The notes: generated by a model from the letters alone, not told the origin. DNA of 64,000 nt from Nitrospira sp. (GCA_024998625.1 JACOEL010000003.1:264682-328681), one strand, 5' to 3'. Positions 53,801-62,976 are shown, counted from the stretch's first letter. A program made the numbers and translations.

Positions 53801-54485
53801 TCTGAATGATGCTGTTGCGCGTCAGCTCAAGGAGGGTGGTCTGTTGTCGCCGCAGCAAACTTTCCGTGTGACGACGGATGTCCTCTGTCTGTTTGCGGTC
53901 CGTAATATCGCGAAACACAAGAACGGCTCCGGCCGAGTGGTTCTCCTGGACGATTGGTGCCAAGACGCACGACACCGGAAACGAACGTCCGGTGATCGAG
54001 GTCAGCAACCCATCATCGGTCCGGAACGAGCCTCCCTGCGCAGTATCGTCCAGCAGTATCTGGGTGAAGATCGGTTCCGTGAGCTTCGTGCCGTAGGACA
54101 AGGAAATCATGTCGTGCAGTCGGCGACCGACGACCTCCTTTTCGGTAAGGCCCCACAGCCGTTCGCCCTCGGGATTCAGCAGCACGATGTTCCCGTGTCC
54201 ATCGACCACACAGAGCCCGTCACCGATGGAGCGGAGGACCGTTTGCAATTTGTCCCGTTCCCCGGCGAGCTGGCTTTCCGAGGTGCGGCGGAGTTGCTCG
54301 TTCAGCTCCTGCATTTCGTGCGAGGACAGGGCGATGGAGCGCTCCAGCAGTTCGCGGCCCTGATCCGACTCCAGGTAACTCTGACTGACCCGTTCGAGTA
54401 GCTGTTGCCAGCACTCGAGCGAGGACGGCGCGGTTGCATCGTCCAGCCCGATGCGCTTCAGTTGTCGTTTAAGCAACGGATGCAT
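50853..54485 (-). CDS. Hybrid sensor kinase with PAS, GAF, receiver and HPt domains
   Basis: A cytoplasmic 1210-residue kinase without membrane segments. Order by eye: N-terminal helical region (1-80), PAS 1 (about 80-205), GAF (about 225-385; [20 protein letters not shown]), PAS 2 (about 395-515), PAS 3 with PAC (about 520-640; [11 protein letters not shown]), HisKA with His666 in [14 protein letters not shown], HATPase (about 775-900), receiver with Asp983 in [12 protein letters not shown], a Pro/Ala-rich linker and an HPt domain with His1149 in [14 protein letters not shown]. The three phospho-sites form a complete internal relay. It starts 5 nt after the FIST gene. Confidence 0.92.
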   Translation of the reverse strand: MHPLLKRQLKRIGLDDATAPSSLECWQQLLERVSQSYLESDQGRELLERSIALSSHEMQELNEQLRRTSESQLAGERDKLQTVLRSIGDGLCVVDGHGNIVLLNPEGERLWGLTEKEVVGRRLHDMISLSYGTKLTEPIFTQILLDDTAQGGSFRTDDGLLTSITGRSFPVSCVLAPIVQENHSAGAVLVFRDITDRKQTEDIRRHTESLLRRQQTTLLELTRNSIIQSGVLEPALQEITRATAMTLGVSRTSIWMLSEDHGSIRCKDLYESSKNSHSSGIELQSAHFPQYFRELLSERVIDASDARSDLRTCEFTSGYLEPLGIGAMLDIPIRFKGQLVGVLCNEHIGPPRPWMLEEQQFGHAIASMVSLALEAVERLHAEGELRKSEARTRLIIDTALSAVLSMDEQGVIIGWNTQAEQMFGWTRQEAIGRLLTETIIPHPQREAHQRGLQHFLKTGEGPILNKRLEITALRRDGTEFPIELAITPLRLENAYTFTAFVVDISERKQAEEALRTSEARLTMTVQGSHIGIWDWNLSTGAIYFSPQWKNQLGYDDTTLPNSFDEWRTRIHPDDQPFVQETIQTCLDGQRSQFELEHRLRHRDGSYRWILSRGSLIRDIYGVTARMVGIHIDTTDRKQTEQDLRTAKEAAEAASKAKSEFLANMSHEIRTPMNGVLGTTELLLNSALTDKQRHLASTVHRSGRTLLAIINDILDFSKIEAGKLDLECIDFDLLPVLEESLELFGEAARRKQLRLSQHIDDAVPRYLKGDPVRFRQILMNLLSNAMKFTETGGVSLNAEYVEGTTTHALLRFAVTDTGIGIPPAAKSRIFDAFSQADGSTTRRYGGTGLGLSIARQLVGLMGGAITVESTPGSGSTFAFTTRFDLQPLGSGLSTKLAPYMQWTEPLVLSAQASDTPPPHLSEAGAAAPSPKQRGRILLAEDSPVNREVAVGMLEQLGYEVEVAENGRQALTAAERDHFDIVLMDCQMPEMDGLTATGEIRRRETASGRRRLPIIALTAHAMQGDREQCLTAGMDDYLSKPFTQMQLQGIVRKWLSRHEPPAQATQPSAGAPGTQSLPPQITTEPAADTPSTAPGMDLKALEGIRALQRPNRPNVLASVLRKYLDNSRESVDALRDAIRANDPAALEAIAHRLKSSSAQLGAIAVAACCKEFETMGNRKNLVDADRMFAQLESDYRATCTVFRNEIAKEKPT

Positions 54486-54490
54486 GGAGG

Positions 54491-55639
54491 TTAGTGTTCG
54501 GTAATGGTCGTGAGCGTCATGGTCTGGTTATGCAGATCGCAGGCCCCGCTCTTGTAGGGCGAGATTTCGCCGTAGGAGTAGAAGCCGACTTGTCGGCTGC
54601 CCTTCGGGAGAATATCCAGTGTCGCTTCGATTTCCTCTTCGGTCCGTTCCCCAAGCACCAAGCGACGGCCGACACAGCTGATCGCGATGGAGAGCGTCGG
54701 CGAATCGATCCGTGATCCGTTATGTTGATCGAACGTGAGCGTGGCGGCCTCCGATGCGCCATGAATCAGCCGATCGAAATTCGCCCGCATCAGTTGCGCG
54801 AAGACCCCTTCGGGAATGTCTCCGGCAAATGTCATGGATTGGGTGGCTTCGTCCACGGCCAGGATGGTGCGGACCAGGACTTTCCCCTCCGCCTGCGAGG
54901 TTCTGATCGCGAGAGGGAACAGGAGTCCGGTGGCGGGCAGTCCGGAGGCGCGATCCCCCAGGTATTCTTTGTAGAGCCCCAGCGCGGGGCGGCCGTCCAG
55001 CTCATAGAGCACGTTGCCGATCGATTTGGTGACCTGACGTTCCGGACCGAATTTATCCCACCCCCCCTTCGAGCCATGTCCAAGCCGGATGTGGTCGCCA
55101 TAAAATCCGACGGCAGTCACGTAGCCGCTTTGGGGCCTGCGATCTTTCAATACCCATGTTCGTTTGAAGTGAGTCCCATCGCCAGCCAACCCCCCGGTGA
55201 CGACAACGCCCTCTCCCAGCGTGTCATTGAGTCCTTTGACGAGTTCGCTACCGTTGACGTTCAGGCCGTCGGATAGTACCAGGACGCCTCGTAGCGACGG
55301 TTGTTTGAGCTGTGTGGCGATTGTGCGTCCGGCGATGTACGAATCGTTTGGGGAGTGCACTGCCGCGTGGGCCGTGCGGATCGGGGTGTTGTCGAAGCGC
55401 ACGGCGGCGACGGCTATGCTGCCATCGGAAATTTCGCATCCGTGAATTTCGCCTGCCGTCGAACAGCCCAGTACGTAACTCAGGGGGCAGGCGGCGAGGA
55501 CCTCGCGGATGCGATCGGGTGCCTCGATCAGGCCGGAAGCCCCGAACAGCAGGAGGAGGGTACCTGGCGAATCCAGCATGGAAAGCGACGCGGCGGACCA
55601 GGAAGTACCGGCTTTGATACAAGTGGTGGTGACGTGCAT
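54491..55639 (-). CDS. FIST domain (FIST_N/FIST_C) sensory protein
   Basis: A 382-residue soluble protein matching the FIST (F-box and intracellular signal transduction) family. The N-terminal part has [28 protein letters not shown] and [21 protein letters not shown], and [15 protein letters not shown], the typical GGxAGDG block; the C-terminal part has [17 protein letters not shown], and [28 protein letters not shown], the family's C-terminal signature. FIST proteins are thought to bind small ligands such as amino acids and to feed signalling proteins. It sits between two kinase genes (12 nt and 5 nt gaps). Confidence 0.9.
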   Translation of the reverse strand: MHVTTTCIKAGTSWSAASLSMLDSPGTLLLLFGASGLIEAPDRIREVLAACPLSYVLGCSTAGEIHGCEISDGSIAVAAVRFDNTPIRTAHAAVHSPNDSYIAGRTIATQLKQPSLRGVLVLSDGLNVNGSELVKGLNDTLGEGVVVTGGLAGDGTHFKRTWVLKDRRPQSGYVTAVGFYGDHIRLGHGSKGGWDKFGPERQVTKSIGNVLYELDGRPALGLYKEYLGDRASGLPATGLLFPLAIRTSQAEGKVLVRTILAVDEATQSMTFAGDIPEGVFAQLMRANFDRLIHGASEAATLTFDQHNGSRIDSPTLSIAISCVGRRLVLGERTEEEIEATLDILPKGSRQVGFYSYGEISPYKSGACDLHNQTMTLTTITEH

Positions 55640-55651
55640 GTGAGGAGTCTC

Positions 55652-57424
55652 CTATGAACTCGCTTTCTGTGGTTCCGAGGCCATGGTCTGTGCGGTGTTG
55701 TCGGAGTGCATGGGCACCGAGGCGCTCGGCTGCTGCGATGCCGCCGTCGCCGATGGGTGTGTGTCGAGAGCCATCGTGAACCAGAAGGTCGTGCCTTGTC
55801 CGGGTGTGCTGGTGAGGCCGAGTTGTCCACCCATCATGCCGACCAGTTGCTTCACGATGGCGAGCCCGAGTCCGGTGCCGCCGTATTTTCTCGTCATCGA
55901 TCCATCCGCCTGCGAGAAGGAGTCGAAAATCTTCTCCTGAACATGCAGCGGAATGCCGATACCTGTGTCGGTTACCTCAATGCGTACCCGTCTCTGACCA
56001 CTTTCGTCCAGTCGCACGAAGACCGCCACATTTCCCGTTTCGGTGAATTTGATGGCATTGCCGACCAGGTTGGTCAGAATCTGACGGAGCCGGTGCGGAT
56101 CGCCGTGGACCATGTCGGGGGTGTCCGGCGCAATGGTCACGCTCAGCGCCAGTCCTTTTTTTCGAGCCTGTTCGCGATAGAGTCCGACAGTCTCGGTGAG
56201 CATTTGACGGACACTGAAGGGGATGTATTCCAAGACCAGGCGGCCGGCTTCAATTTTGGAGAAATCCAGAATGTCATTGATGATGTGCAACAGATTGGTT
56301 CCCGAGTTATGTACGGTGTCGGCGTATCGGCGTTGTTTGTCGTTCAGCGGGGTCCTCAGGAGGAGTTCGGTCATCCCGAGGACGCCGTTCATGGGTGTCC
56401 GAATTTCATGGCTCATGTTGGCCAGAAATTGGGATTTGGCCAGGGTGGCAGCTTCGGCGGCCTCCTTCGCGCGACGGAGGCGCTCTTCTTGCTGCTTTCG
56501 CTCGGAAATGTCCTGCACGAAGATGGTGAACTGCTGCGTTCCGCCGATGGTCAGACAGCTCATGGCGATTTCCACGGGAAAACTTGTTCCCTGGTGGGTG
56601 TGGCCCAGCATTTCACTGCGCCGGTTGAGGATGGCTCCGTGGACGAGCCCCGCGTGTGGTGCGATGGGGGCGGATCCAGTGACGGGGGATGAGGCGGAGA
56701 TGTAGGTGGTCAGCGACATTCCGATCGCCTCGGTTCGCGGGACGTCAAACATCAACTCAGCCTGGGCGTTCCATCCGTTGATGGTCCCCGTGACATCCGT
56801 TGTGATGACGGCGTCGATGGCGGTTTCGATAATCATGCGAGTTCTGGCCTCGCTTTGTCGGACCTCTTCCTGTGCCAGTTCATTGACCCGCCAGAAGTAG
56901 AGCAGGGCCGCACATTCCGCCAGGATGAAACAGCCGTGGACCAAGGCCCAGGTCCAGGGGTGTGTTTGCCCGCCCCTGTGCCCGTACACCATGTCAGGCA
57001 TGAGTGTGCCCACCACCCCGTGATCGAGGATGATAAATTGGAGCCCGACGAGAAACGGAAGCCAATCCTGATACAGCACAATCACGGACATCATCACGAA
57101 AAAATGAAAGTGCAGTTCGATTTGGCCACTGGAGAGGTGCACGAGCAGGGCAGAGGCAGTCATCAGTCCGCAGGTGGCAATGGCAGACTGCAGGCGACGG
57201 CGGACAACGGAAAGCCGTGCGGCGACGGTGATGAAGGCGAGTAGCGCTCCCCCTCCAAGATAGAGGCTGGGACTTGCCCCCATGTAGATTCCGAACATCG
57301 GCACGCTCAACACGTGGAGCCAGAGGATCGAAAGAATTCCTCGGTGACGGGAGTTCCAGGCCGGTTCGGCCAGTGCATCTCCCTTCGGCAGACTTGCCAG
57401 AAAATCCATAATAAAAGAGCCCAT
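55652..57424 (-). CDS. Membrane histidine kinase with His-rich sensor domain and PAS
   Basis: A 590-residue kinase. The N-terminal membrane domain (about residues 25-190, five or six segments) carries a histidine-rich pattern (SGQIELHFHFFVMM, LDHGVVG, HPWTWALVHGCF) seen in some GGDEF and kinase proteins and suggestive of a metal or redox sensor. A PAS domain (about 200-310) and HisKA with His339 in [14 protein letters not shown] follow, then HATPase ([36 protein letters not shown]). It has no receiver, so it must pass phosphate to a partner. It is first of the four-gene operon. Confidence 0.9.
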   Translation of the reverse strand: MGSFIMDFLASLPKGDALAEPAWNSRHRGILSILWLHVLSVPMFGIYMGASPSLYLGGGALLAFITVAARLSVVRRRLQSAIATCGLMTASALLVHLSSGQIELHFHFFVMMSVIVLYQDWLPFLVGLQFIILDHGVVGTLMPDMVYGHRGGQTHPWTWALVHGCFILAECAALLYFWRVNELAQEEVRQSEARTRMIIETAIDAVITTDVTGTINGWNAQAELMFDVPRTEAIGMSLTTYISASSPVTGSAPIAPHAGLVHGAILNRRSEMLGHTHQGTSFPVEIAMSCLTIGGTQQFTIFVQDISERKQQEERLRRAKEAAEAATLAKSQFLANMSHEIRTPMNGVLGMTELLLRTPLNDKQRRYADTVHNSGTNLLHIINDILDFSKIEAGRLVLEYIPFSVRQMLTETVGLYREQARKKGLALSVTIAPDTPDMVHGDPHRLRQILTNLVGNAIKFTETGNVAVFVRLDESGQRRVRIEVTDTGIGIPLHVQEKIFDSFSQADGSMTRKYGGTGLGLAIVKQLVGMMGGQLGLTSTPGQGTTFWFTMALDTHPSATAASQQPSASVPMHSDNTAQTMASEPQKASS

Positions 57425-57617
57425 TAGTTTCAGTTAGTTGTGGCGATTCGCCGGGCCGCGCTCCCTCGCGCAGTCGTAGGTCTTGGCACGCCTGTATCGG
57501 TACAAATCAGCCGAAACTAAAGAAAAAGTGAGCGTAGGGAGGTACAGAAATTAACAGGAGCGGACGGCCATGGGCATGACGGGGCAGGGGCGGATGCCGG
57601 CCCGATGAGACGCAGGT

Positions 57618-58316
57618 TTAGTGGTGGTGGTGATGGCATTCCGGACTATGGACATGGGTCGGCTCCTGGGGGGGCGGGGTCAGTTGGCCCGGGAGTACGA
57701 TCCGGCCGGCTTCGTGCTGTTTGGTCAGATGCTCGGCGATTTCGGGGTGGAATGTTTTCACGTACCCGATCATGCCGTTCAGGAAGCGGCGTGATTGAAA
57801 GTCCTGGCCGGAAAATTCCGTCAGAATCGCGACCGCGCGATCGAGAATTTCCGGGGCTGAACCGGCATCGCTGACCTGTTGGGGCTGTTGTTTGACGAAG
57901 GCGTCGTATTCCTTCTTGAGCCGTTCCGCAAACACCGGCATCGGAGCCGACGGGATGTGAAGGGGGCTCAAGGTTCGCCGAAGGGCCTGGATGGCTGCGA
58001 AGACTTCGGCATCCTGTCCGTCTCGCCGGTCGTGGAAATAGCCGAAGGTGACCACCTCGATAAGGTTAAACAGCGCGGCCGCCTTTTCGCCTCCCGCCAC
58101 ACTCAGTTGCCGGTAGAGCTCCCGCCGGACCGGGGCGAACTGCTCCCCCAGGCGCTTCTGCTGGTAGTCGTTCCCGGTATCGAGATAGGCGCAGTCAGGT
58201 GGGCATGAGATTCTCGTCAGTCGATGTTCCCCGCAGCATTGGCTGCAGATCAAACCGGTGAGGGCGGGACAGGAACGTTTGCCCTTGCGTTGCTGGCAGT
58301 AGACACATCGGCTCAT
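57618..58316 (-). CDS. Conserved protein with N-terminal Cys cluster and natural poly-His tail
   Basis: A 232-residue soluble protein. The N-terminus has eight Cys in the first 42 residues (positions 4, 7, 16, 24, 27, 28, 38, 42; CVYCQQRKGKRSCP, GLICSQCCGEHR, SCPPDCAYL), likely a zinc or Fe-S site. A helical domain follows, and the last residues are HSPECHHHHH, a natural metal-binding tail. I do not know the family's function. ATG 58316 overlaps the stop of the upstream propeller gene by 4 bp, so the two are coupled. The longer frame upstream belongs to the neighbour in another frame. Confidence 0.8.
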   Translation of the reverse strand: MSRCVYCQQRKGKRSCPALTGLICSQCCGEHRLTRISCPPDCAYLDTGNDYQQKRLGEQFAPVRRELYRQLSVAGGEKAAALFNLIEVVTFGYFHDRRDGQDAEVFAAIQALRRTLSPLHIPSAPMPVFAERLKKEYDAFVKQQPQQVSDAGSAPEILDRAVAILTEFSGQDFQSRRFLNGMIGYVKTFHPEIAEHLTKQHEAGRIVLPGQLTPPPQEPTHVHSPECHHHHH

Positions 58317-59347
58317 TTGCGAGGAGATCCTTCCTTGTCGGACTTCTTGGGTTCGACGAATCCGTAGTCCGCGAGTGTGCGTTTGGTCCGATCGCCCGAT
58401 GCCGCCGTCGGCGATTCGAGACCATTGACCTCGGCGGCATTGGAGTCCTGGTAGGGGACGAGAATCAAGTGGTTGACGCGGTCGATTCCCACATCGGATG
58501 GACCCGGCAGGTATTCCGCGATCACCTGAAACTTTCCGTTCGGGAGCATGCGCCAAATCTTGCCCTTCGTTCCATCCGAGACATACATGCTGCCCCACCG
58601 GTCGAAATCCACGCCGCTGAGATTCTGGAAGCGGGCGGTAAAGAATCCGTTCGAAGCCAGTTCTGTGAGCGTCCCTTCGGGGGTGATGTCAAAGATCTTT
58701 CCGGAATCATAACTCACCACCACCACATGTCCGGTCTTGGGATGCACGGCAACTCCGGAGGGACCGGCCAGGTGCGCACCGGATACATACAACGACAACG
58801 TCAATGTTGGTGCCAGATCCACCCGATAGATCGCGTTGCCGCCCTGATCGGCCAGGTAGAGATGGCCTTGGCCATCGGAGGCCACATCGATGAGGGACTG
58901 GGTGGCACCGCCGGCTGCGGGGCGTGGGAGCGCCAGAGTGGCGAGAGGTTTACCCGTCGTCTTGTCGAAGGCGCGCAAGGTATCCAGATCGGTGACGTAG
59001 AGGATCTCATCCACGATCACCATGCCCTTAGGTGCATGGAGCGTGACGTCTCTGCGGCCGCCCTCGATGAACTTGAAGGCGGTAATCCGGCCGTCGTCGC
59101 TCAGCTTGGTAATGAATCCATTGTTATCCCGGGCATCGGCTTCCCCGTTGATGTTGGAAATAAAATAGGACCGCGTCGCCGGGTCGGCCAGAAAACTATG
59201 TGGAGATTCCAGTCCGCTCACTTGAAGAGCCCAGGCCCAGGGGCTATGGAGCAGGACTCCAATGGCCAGAGCGAGAGCCGAGCCAAGCCTGCGGCGGCGC
59301 AGTAGCCGGGTGAACCTGTTGTGGCAGATGGTCGTGGAAATCATCAA
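58313..59347 (-). CDS. Exported beta-propeller (NHL/SMP-30-like) protein
   Basis: A 344-residue protein with a basic N-terminus and signal peptide (about residues 1-40, cleavage near AWALQ). The mature chain has repeated blade motifs (GFITKLSDDGRITAFKF, APKGMVIVDEILYVTD, GQGHLYLADQGGNAIYRVD, GPSGVAVHPKTGHVVVV, GVDFDRWGSMYVSDGTKGKIWRM, GPSDVGID), consistent with a six-bladed propeller. No catalytic metal residues can be assigned, so it may be a binding protein rather than a lactonase. It overlaps the Cys-cluster gene by 4 bp. Confidence 0.8.
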   Translation of the reverse strand: MMISTTICHNRFTRLLRRRRLGSALALAIGVLLHSPWAWALQVSGLESPHSFLADPATRSYFISNINGEADARDNNGFITKLSDDGRITAFKFIEGGRRDVTLHAPKGMVIVDEILYVTDLDTLRAFDKTTGKPLATLALPRPAAGGATQSLIDVASDGQGHLYLADQGGNAIYRVDLAPTLTLSLYVSGAHLAGPSGVAVHPKTGHVVVVSYDSGKIFDITPEGTLTELASNGFFTARFQNLSGVDFDRWGSMYVSDGTKGKIWRMLPNGKFQVIAEYLPGPSDVGIDRVNHLILVPYQDSNAAEVNGLESPTAASGDRTKRTLADYGFVEPKKSDKEGSPRK

Positions 59348-59530
59348 CGAAGGTGTCGCACAGAGGATTCTGTAGATGCATCGTAGCCAAGGGCCTCAGA
59401 GACTGTCAAGGAAGCCGCAGGTTGGCGGATGGAGGAAGGGCCGACGACGGAGTGGCCGCGACCGGAGAAGAACCGTGGAGTTTTCGCGATCTGAGGGGCG
59501 TTGTCGACGGTCTGAGCGGAGTCTCCAGCG

Positions 59531-59560
59531 TTGACTTGTTGAAAAATTGCCTGCTATGGT
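59531..59560 (+). promoter_or_regulatory. Sigma70-type promoter of folD
   Basis: TTGACT (59531-59536), 18-bp spacer, TATGGT (59555-59560), 40 nt before the folD GTG. Confidence 0.6.
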
Positions 59561-59600
59561 GCCGACACTTTTTGCTTCTATTCAGGCCAGGGAGGATATC

Positions 59601-60461
59601 GTGGCAGCTCGAATTATCGATGGGAAGGCGTTGGCGCAACAGGTTCGTGAAGGACTCGCGAAAGAATCCGCGGCAGTACTGGCCCAAACAGGGATGAAAC
59701 CGGGTTTGGCCACGATCTTGGTGGGTGACGATCCCGCCTCGCATCTCTATGTCAAAAGCAAACAAAAGGCCTGCGATGCAGCGGGAATCTATATCGACGA
59801 TTCGAAGTTACCTGCCAGCACGACTCAGGCCGACCTGTTGTCCCTGATCGCCCAGAAGAATGCCGATCCAAAGATCCACGGCATTCTGGTGCAGCTGCCG
59901 CTGCCCAAACATATCGACAGCAAGGTTGTTCTAGATGCGGTGTCCGCTCAAAAGGATGCCGACGGGTTTCACCCGTACAACTTCGGTCGGCTCGTCGAGG
60001 GGAGCCCCATTTTTGAGGCCTGCACGCCGAAGGGGGTCATTAAAATGATCGAATCGACCGGCGTGTCGATCGAAGGCAAGCGTGCGGTGGTGCTCGGTCG
60101 TAGCAACATTGTCGGGAAACCCCTTGCCCTCATGTTGCTCCACCGCAATGCCACCGTCACGATTTGCCACTCCAAGACAAAAGACCTGCCGGCCGTCTGC
60201 CGGGAGGCGGAATTGCTGCTCGTGGCGATTGGAAAAGCCAAATTTGTGACGGCCGATATGGTGCGCGAAGGCGCGGTCGTGATCGATGTAGGCACCAACC
60301 GCCTGCCGGACGGCAAGGTGGTAGGCGATGTCGATTTCGAGTCGGTCAGCCAGAAGGCCGGGTGGATCAGCCCGGTTCCCGGCGGCGTCGGGCCGATGAC
60401 GATTGCGATGTTGCTCGACAATACGGTTGAATCTGCTAAGCGAATGGCAGGGATGAAGTAA
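59601..60461 (+). CDS. folD: Methylenetetrahydrofolate dehydrogenase/methenyltetrahydrofolate cyclohydrolase
   Basis: Bifunctional FolD (286 aa) interconverts 5,10-methylene- and 10-formyl-tetrahydrofolate. The catalytic SHLYVKSKQKACDAAGI segment, GILVQLPLPKHID, DGFHPYNFGRL and the NADP-binding VVLGRSNIVGKPLALML plus PVPGGVGPMTIAMLL are all intact. The start is GTG 59601 with GGGAGG upstream. A long palindrome follows directly after the stop. Confidence 0.96.
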   Translation: MAARIIDGKALAQQVREGLAKESAAVLAQTGMKPGLATILVGDDPASHLYVKSKQKACDAAGIYIDDSKLPASTTQADLLSLIAQKNADPKIHGILVQLPLPKHIDSKVVLDAVSAQKDADGFHPYNFGRLVEGSPIFEACTPKGVIKMIESTGVSIEGKRAVVLGRSNIVGKPLALMLLHRNATVTICHSKTKDLPAVCREAELLLVAIGKAKFVTADMVREGAVVIDVGTNRLPDGKVVGDVDFESVSQKAGWISPVPGGVGPMTIAMLLDNTVESAKRMAGMK

Positions 60462-60559
60462 CAGCGGTCAGGCGGCATCCTCCTGGTGCTCGCACAACGC
60501 GCGGCCTAGGAAGGCCCTCGTTGGATGCGCGCAGTCAGGAGCACGCCGCCTGACCGCTG
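60462..60559. repeat. 98-nt near-perfect palindrome (REP/MITE-like or long hairpin)
   Basis: Starting at the base after the folD stop, CAGCGGTCAGGCGGC (60462-60476) pairs perfectly with GCCGCCTGACCGCTG (60545-60559). Inside these arms most bases continue to pair with a few mismatches and short bulges (CTCCTG with CAGGAG, AACG with CGTT, GGCCT with AGGCC) down to a 4-nt loop near 60510. It would form one long hairpin in RNA or a cruciform in DNA. There is no T tract. Confidence 0.8.
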
Positions 60560-60606
60560 CACATCATAGGGGGTGTGGAAAGGATGGACATGAATAGGAG
60601 ACGCGC

Positions 60607-61497
60607 ATGAGCCGGGAGCCTCGCCGACTCAAAGACATATTGGCGCAGGGACAATTTGCCGTGACGGTGGAATACAACCCGCCGAAGGGCACGAACCTGA
60701 CCCATGTGGTCGAAAGTGCCAAGGCGCTCGTCGGGCGCGTGCATGGGGTGAATGTCACCGACAATACGGCGGCGATCGTGCGCGCCGGGTCCTTGCCGGT
60801 CTGCCGGGTGTTGTATGAACTAGGGCATGACCCGGTGATGCAGCTGACCTGTCGGGACCGTAATCGTATCGCGATGCAATCCGACCTCATGGGTGCGCAC
60901 ATCCTGGGCATCCGGAATATCCTCTGTCTGACCGGGGACTATCCCACCGTAGGCGACCATAAAGAAGCGAAGCCGGTGTACGACCTGGATTCTGTTCAGG
61001 TCATGCAGCTGGTGACGGGATTGAATAACGGGAAGGACTATGCGGGCAATAAGCTCGACGGGTCTACCGCCTTTACGATCGGCGGAGCTGTGACTCCCGA
61101 AGCCGATCCGCTCGGCCCGATGTTGGTCAAGTTCGAGGTCAAAGTGCGGGCGGGCGCGGAGTTCTTTCAAACCCAGGCGATTTATCAGCCGGAGCAGTTC
61201 AAGAAATTTATGGAGGCAGTGCGCCCATTCAAGGTCAAGGTGTTGGCCGGGATTCTCTTGTTGCGAAATGCCAAGATGGCGGAATTCATGAACGCCAACA
61301 TTCCCGGCGTCTGTGTGCCGCAGGACATGATCGACGAAATGCGCGCGGCGGGGGACAAGCGGGCACTCGATGCCGGTGTGGAGATTGCCGTGCGCACCAT
61401 CAAAGCCGTACGGCCGTACTGCGACGGGGTGCACATCATGGCGATCAAATCGACGGAACGGTTGCCGGAAATTCTCACGAAAGCAGAGCTGGGGTGA
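60607..61497 (+). CDS. Methylenetetrahydrofolate reductase family protein (MetF-like)
   Basis: A 296-residue FAD-type MTHFR, which makes 5-methyl-tetrahydrofolate for methionine synthesis or the reductive C1 pathway. TVEYNPPKGTNLTHV, VNVTDNTAAIVRAGSLPVCRVL, MQLTCRDRNRIAMQSDLMGA and ILCLTGDYPTVGDH carry the family's substrate and flavin contacts; RAGAEFFQTQAIY and GVCVPQDMIDEM are C-terminal blocks. It resembles the MTHFR domain of homocysteine methyltransferase/MTHFR proteins more than E. coli MetF. It overlaps panB by 1 bp (TGATG). Confidence 0.85.
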   Translation: MSREPRRLKDILAQGQFAVTVEYNPPKGTNLTHVVESAKALVGRVHGVNVTDNTAAIVRAGSLPVCRVLYELGHDPVMQLTCRDRNRIAMQSDLMGAHILGIRNILCLTGDYPTVGDHKEAKPVYDLDSVQVMQLVTGLNNGKDYAGNKLDGSTAFTIGGAVTPEADPLGPMLVKFEVKVRAGAEFFQTQAIYQPEQFKKFMEAVRPFKVKVLAGILLLRNAKMAEFMNANIPGVCVPQDMIDEMRAAGDKRALDAGVEIAVRTIKAVRPYCDGVHIMAIKSTERLPEILTKAELG

Positions 61498-62285
61498 TGA
61501 CCGTCCCGGACTTGCAGAAGTGCAAGCGCGACAGGCGGAAGATCACGGTTGTCACCGCGTACGATGCGCTGTTTGCGCGCATTGTCGAACAGGCGGGCAT
61601 CGGCGTGATCCTGGTGGGCGATTCCCTGGGGGTGGTGGTACAGGGCAAGTCGAATACCCTTTCCGTCACGATGGAGGAGATGTTGTACCATACCAAACTG
61701 GTGGCCGAAGCGGCTCAGCGGTCGTTGGTCATCGGCGATATGCCGTTCCTGTCTTACCAGGTCAGCCAGGAGGATGCGATTCGAAACGCCGGCCGGTTCA
61801 TCCGGGCCGGAGCCCATGCCGTGAAGCTGGAAGGGGGGGCTGCGGTTGCGGACCGAGTGTCGGCGATCGTGAAGATCGGTATCCCCGTGATAGGGCACCT
61901 TGGGATGACCCCTCAATCGGTGCATCAGTACGGCGGGTATAAGGTTCAGGGGAAGGGCAAGGATCGGGCGCAGCAACTGCTTGAAGACGCGCAGGCGTTG
62001 GAAGCCGCCGGGGCCGTAGGGATCGTGCTGGAAGCGATTCCCGCGGGGGTGGCGAAGACCATGACGGAAGCGCTCACGATTCCAACGATCGGCATCGGGG
62101 CCGGCCCGCATTGCGATGGTCAGGTGCTGGTGCTGTATGACCTGCTGGGTCTCTTCGATGAGTTTGTGCCGAAGTTCGTCAAACCCTACGCGCACCTCAA
62201 GGTAGACGCGCTGCAGGCTCTCCGCCGATACAAGGATGAGGTTGAGCAGGGCACCTTCCCATCCGACTCCGAAAGTTATCACTAG
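61497..62285 (+). CDS. panB: 3-methyl-2-oxobutanoate hydroxymethyltransferase
   Basis: PanB (262 aa) uses 5,10-methylene-tetrahydrofolate to make ketopantoate for coenzyme A synthesis. ITVVTAYDALFARIVEQAGIGVILVGDSLG, MPFLSY, VKLEGG, PVIGHLGMTPQSVHQYGGYKVQGK and the C-terminal GIGAGPHCDGQVLVLYDLLGLF are all conserved. The GTG at 61494 directly before ATG 61497 is an alternative start. Placement after folD and a metF-like gene makes sense because they supply its folate cofactor. Confidence 0.96.
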   Translation: MTVPDLQKCKRDRRKITVVTAYDALFARIVEQAGIGVILVGDSLGVVVQGKSNTLSVTMEEMLYHTKLVAEAAQRSLVIGDMPFLSYQVSQEDAIRNAGRFIRAGAHAVKLEGGAAVADRVSAIVKIGIPVIGHLGMTPQSVHQYGGYKVQGKGKDRAQQLLEDAQALEAAGAVGIVLEAIPAGVAKTMTEALTIPTIGIGAGPHCDGQVLVLYDLLGLFDEFVPKFVKPYAHLKVDALQALRRYKDEVEQGTFPSDSESYH

Positions 62286-62398
62286 CCGGTTGCCGTCCCC
62301 CCAACTTCGATCTCGGCTCGACCAATCCTTAACGACGCCGGCAGCGATGGTGCTGCTGGCTTCCCAACGCGGACTTGTCGGCCGATTTGCCTGAGTCA

Positions 62399-62424
62399 CC
62401 TAAGGTGCGCCTCCTGACCTTAGG
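62399..62424. terminator. Hairpin after the DUF309 gene
   Basis: CCTAAGGT (62399-62406) and ACCTTAGG (62417-62424) form a perfect 8-bp stem with a 10-nt loop between convergent panB and the DUF309 gene, 7 nt beyond the latter's stop. No T tract is present. Confidence 0.35.
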
Positions 62425-62430
62425 GGCCAC

Positions 62431-62976
62431 CTATGGCTCAGGGACTTTGTTCACAAATGGCCGGTCGCCGCAGTATTCCAATCGAATGCGCACGCTTGGC
62501 CGGCTGTTGTCCCCCATCCACACTGTGACGTCATCGGCGAATGTGACGGTATCAAGCCCCATGTAGGATGTGGGACTATTCCGCAGGCGCAGAAGCCCGC
62601 TATGGGCAAGGTTGTGCGCGGCTGTCTCATTGCCGAGCGCGCGTTTGAGATGGGCGGCTGCGAATTGAATGAGGGCTTGGAAGTAGTTACCCGCCGTCGT
62701 TTTGCGTCCGCACGCATGCCATAACCCCTCCAACACTTCGTGCGCTTCCCACCAATAGGTGGAGTTGTAGAGATCGACCGCATACCGATAGTCTTCCGAG
62801 TTCGACCATTGGTGGTGTTCAAACGGGCGCGGGCACGGCTCCGGCTGTCCGAAGGAATGCCCCAATGGATCGCGGCGTGGATGTGGAGTCAGGCCCGGGA
62901 GGAATCGGTAGGTCGGCAGCGCCCTGCTGCTGTAGCGGGGCCAATCGACCGTGCCCGGCGGCTCACTTGCCTCCAC
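62431..62976 (-). CDS. DUF309 family protein
   Basis: A 181-residue protein with the DUF309 helical core: YAVDLYNSTYWWEAHEVLEGLWHACGRKTTAGNYFQALIQFAAAHLKRALG, with the conserved WWEAHE and Gln/Ala-rich helix. The C-terminal part has FADDVTVWMGDNSRPSVRIRLEY. Function of the family is unknown. I chose GTG 62976 with AGGAG just upstream, overlapping the apaH stop by 14 bp; the frame continues upstream through apaH without family-like sequence. Confidence 0.85.
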   Translation of the reverse strand: MEASEPPGTVDWPRYSSRALPTYRFLPGLTPHPRRDPLGHSFGQPEPCPRPFEHHQWSNSEDYRYAVDLYNSTYWWEAHEVLEGLWHACGRKTTAGNYFQALIQFAAAHLKRALGNETAAHNLAHSGLLRLRNSPTSYMGLDTVTFADDVTVWMGDNSRPSVRIRLEYCGDRPFVNKVPEP

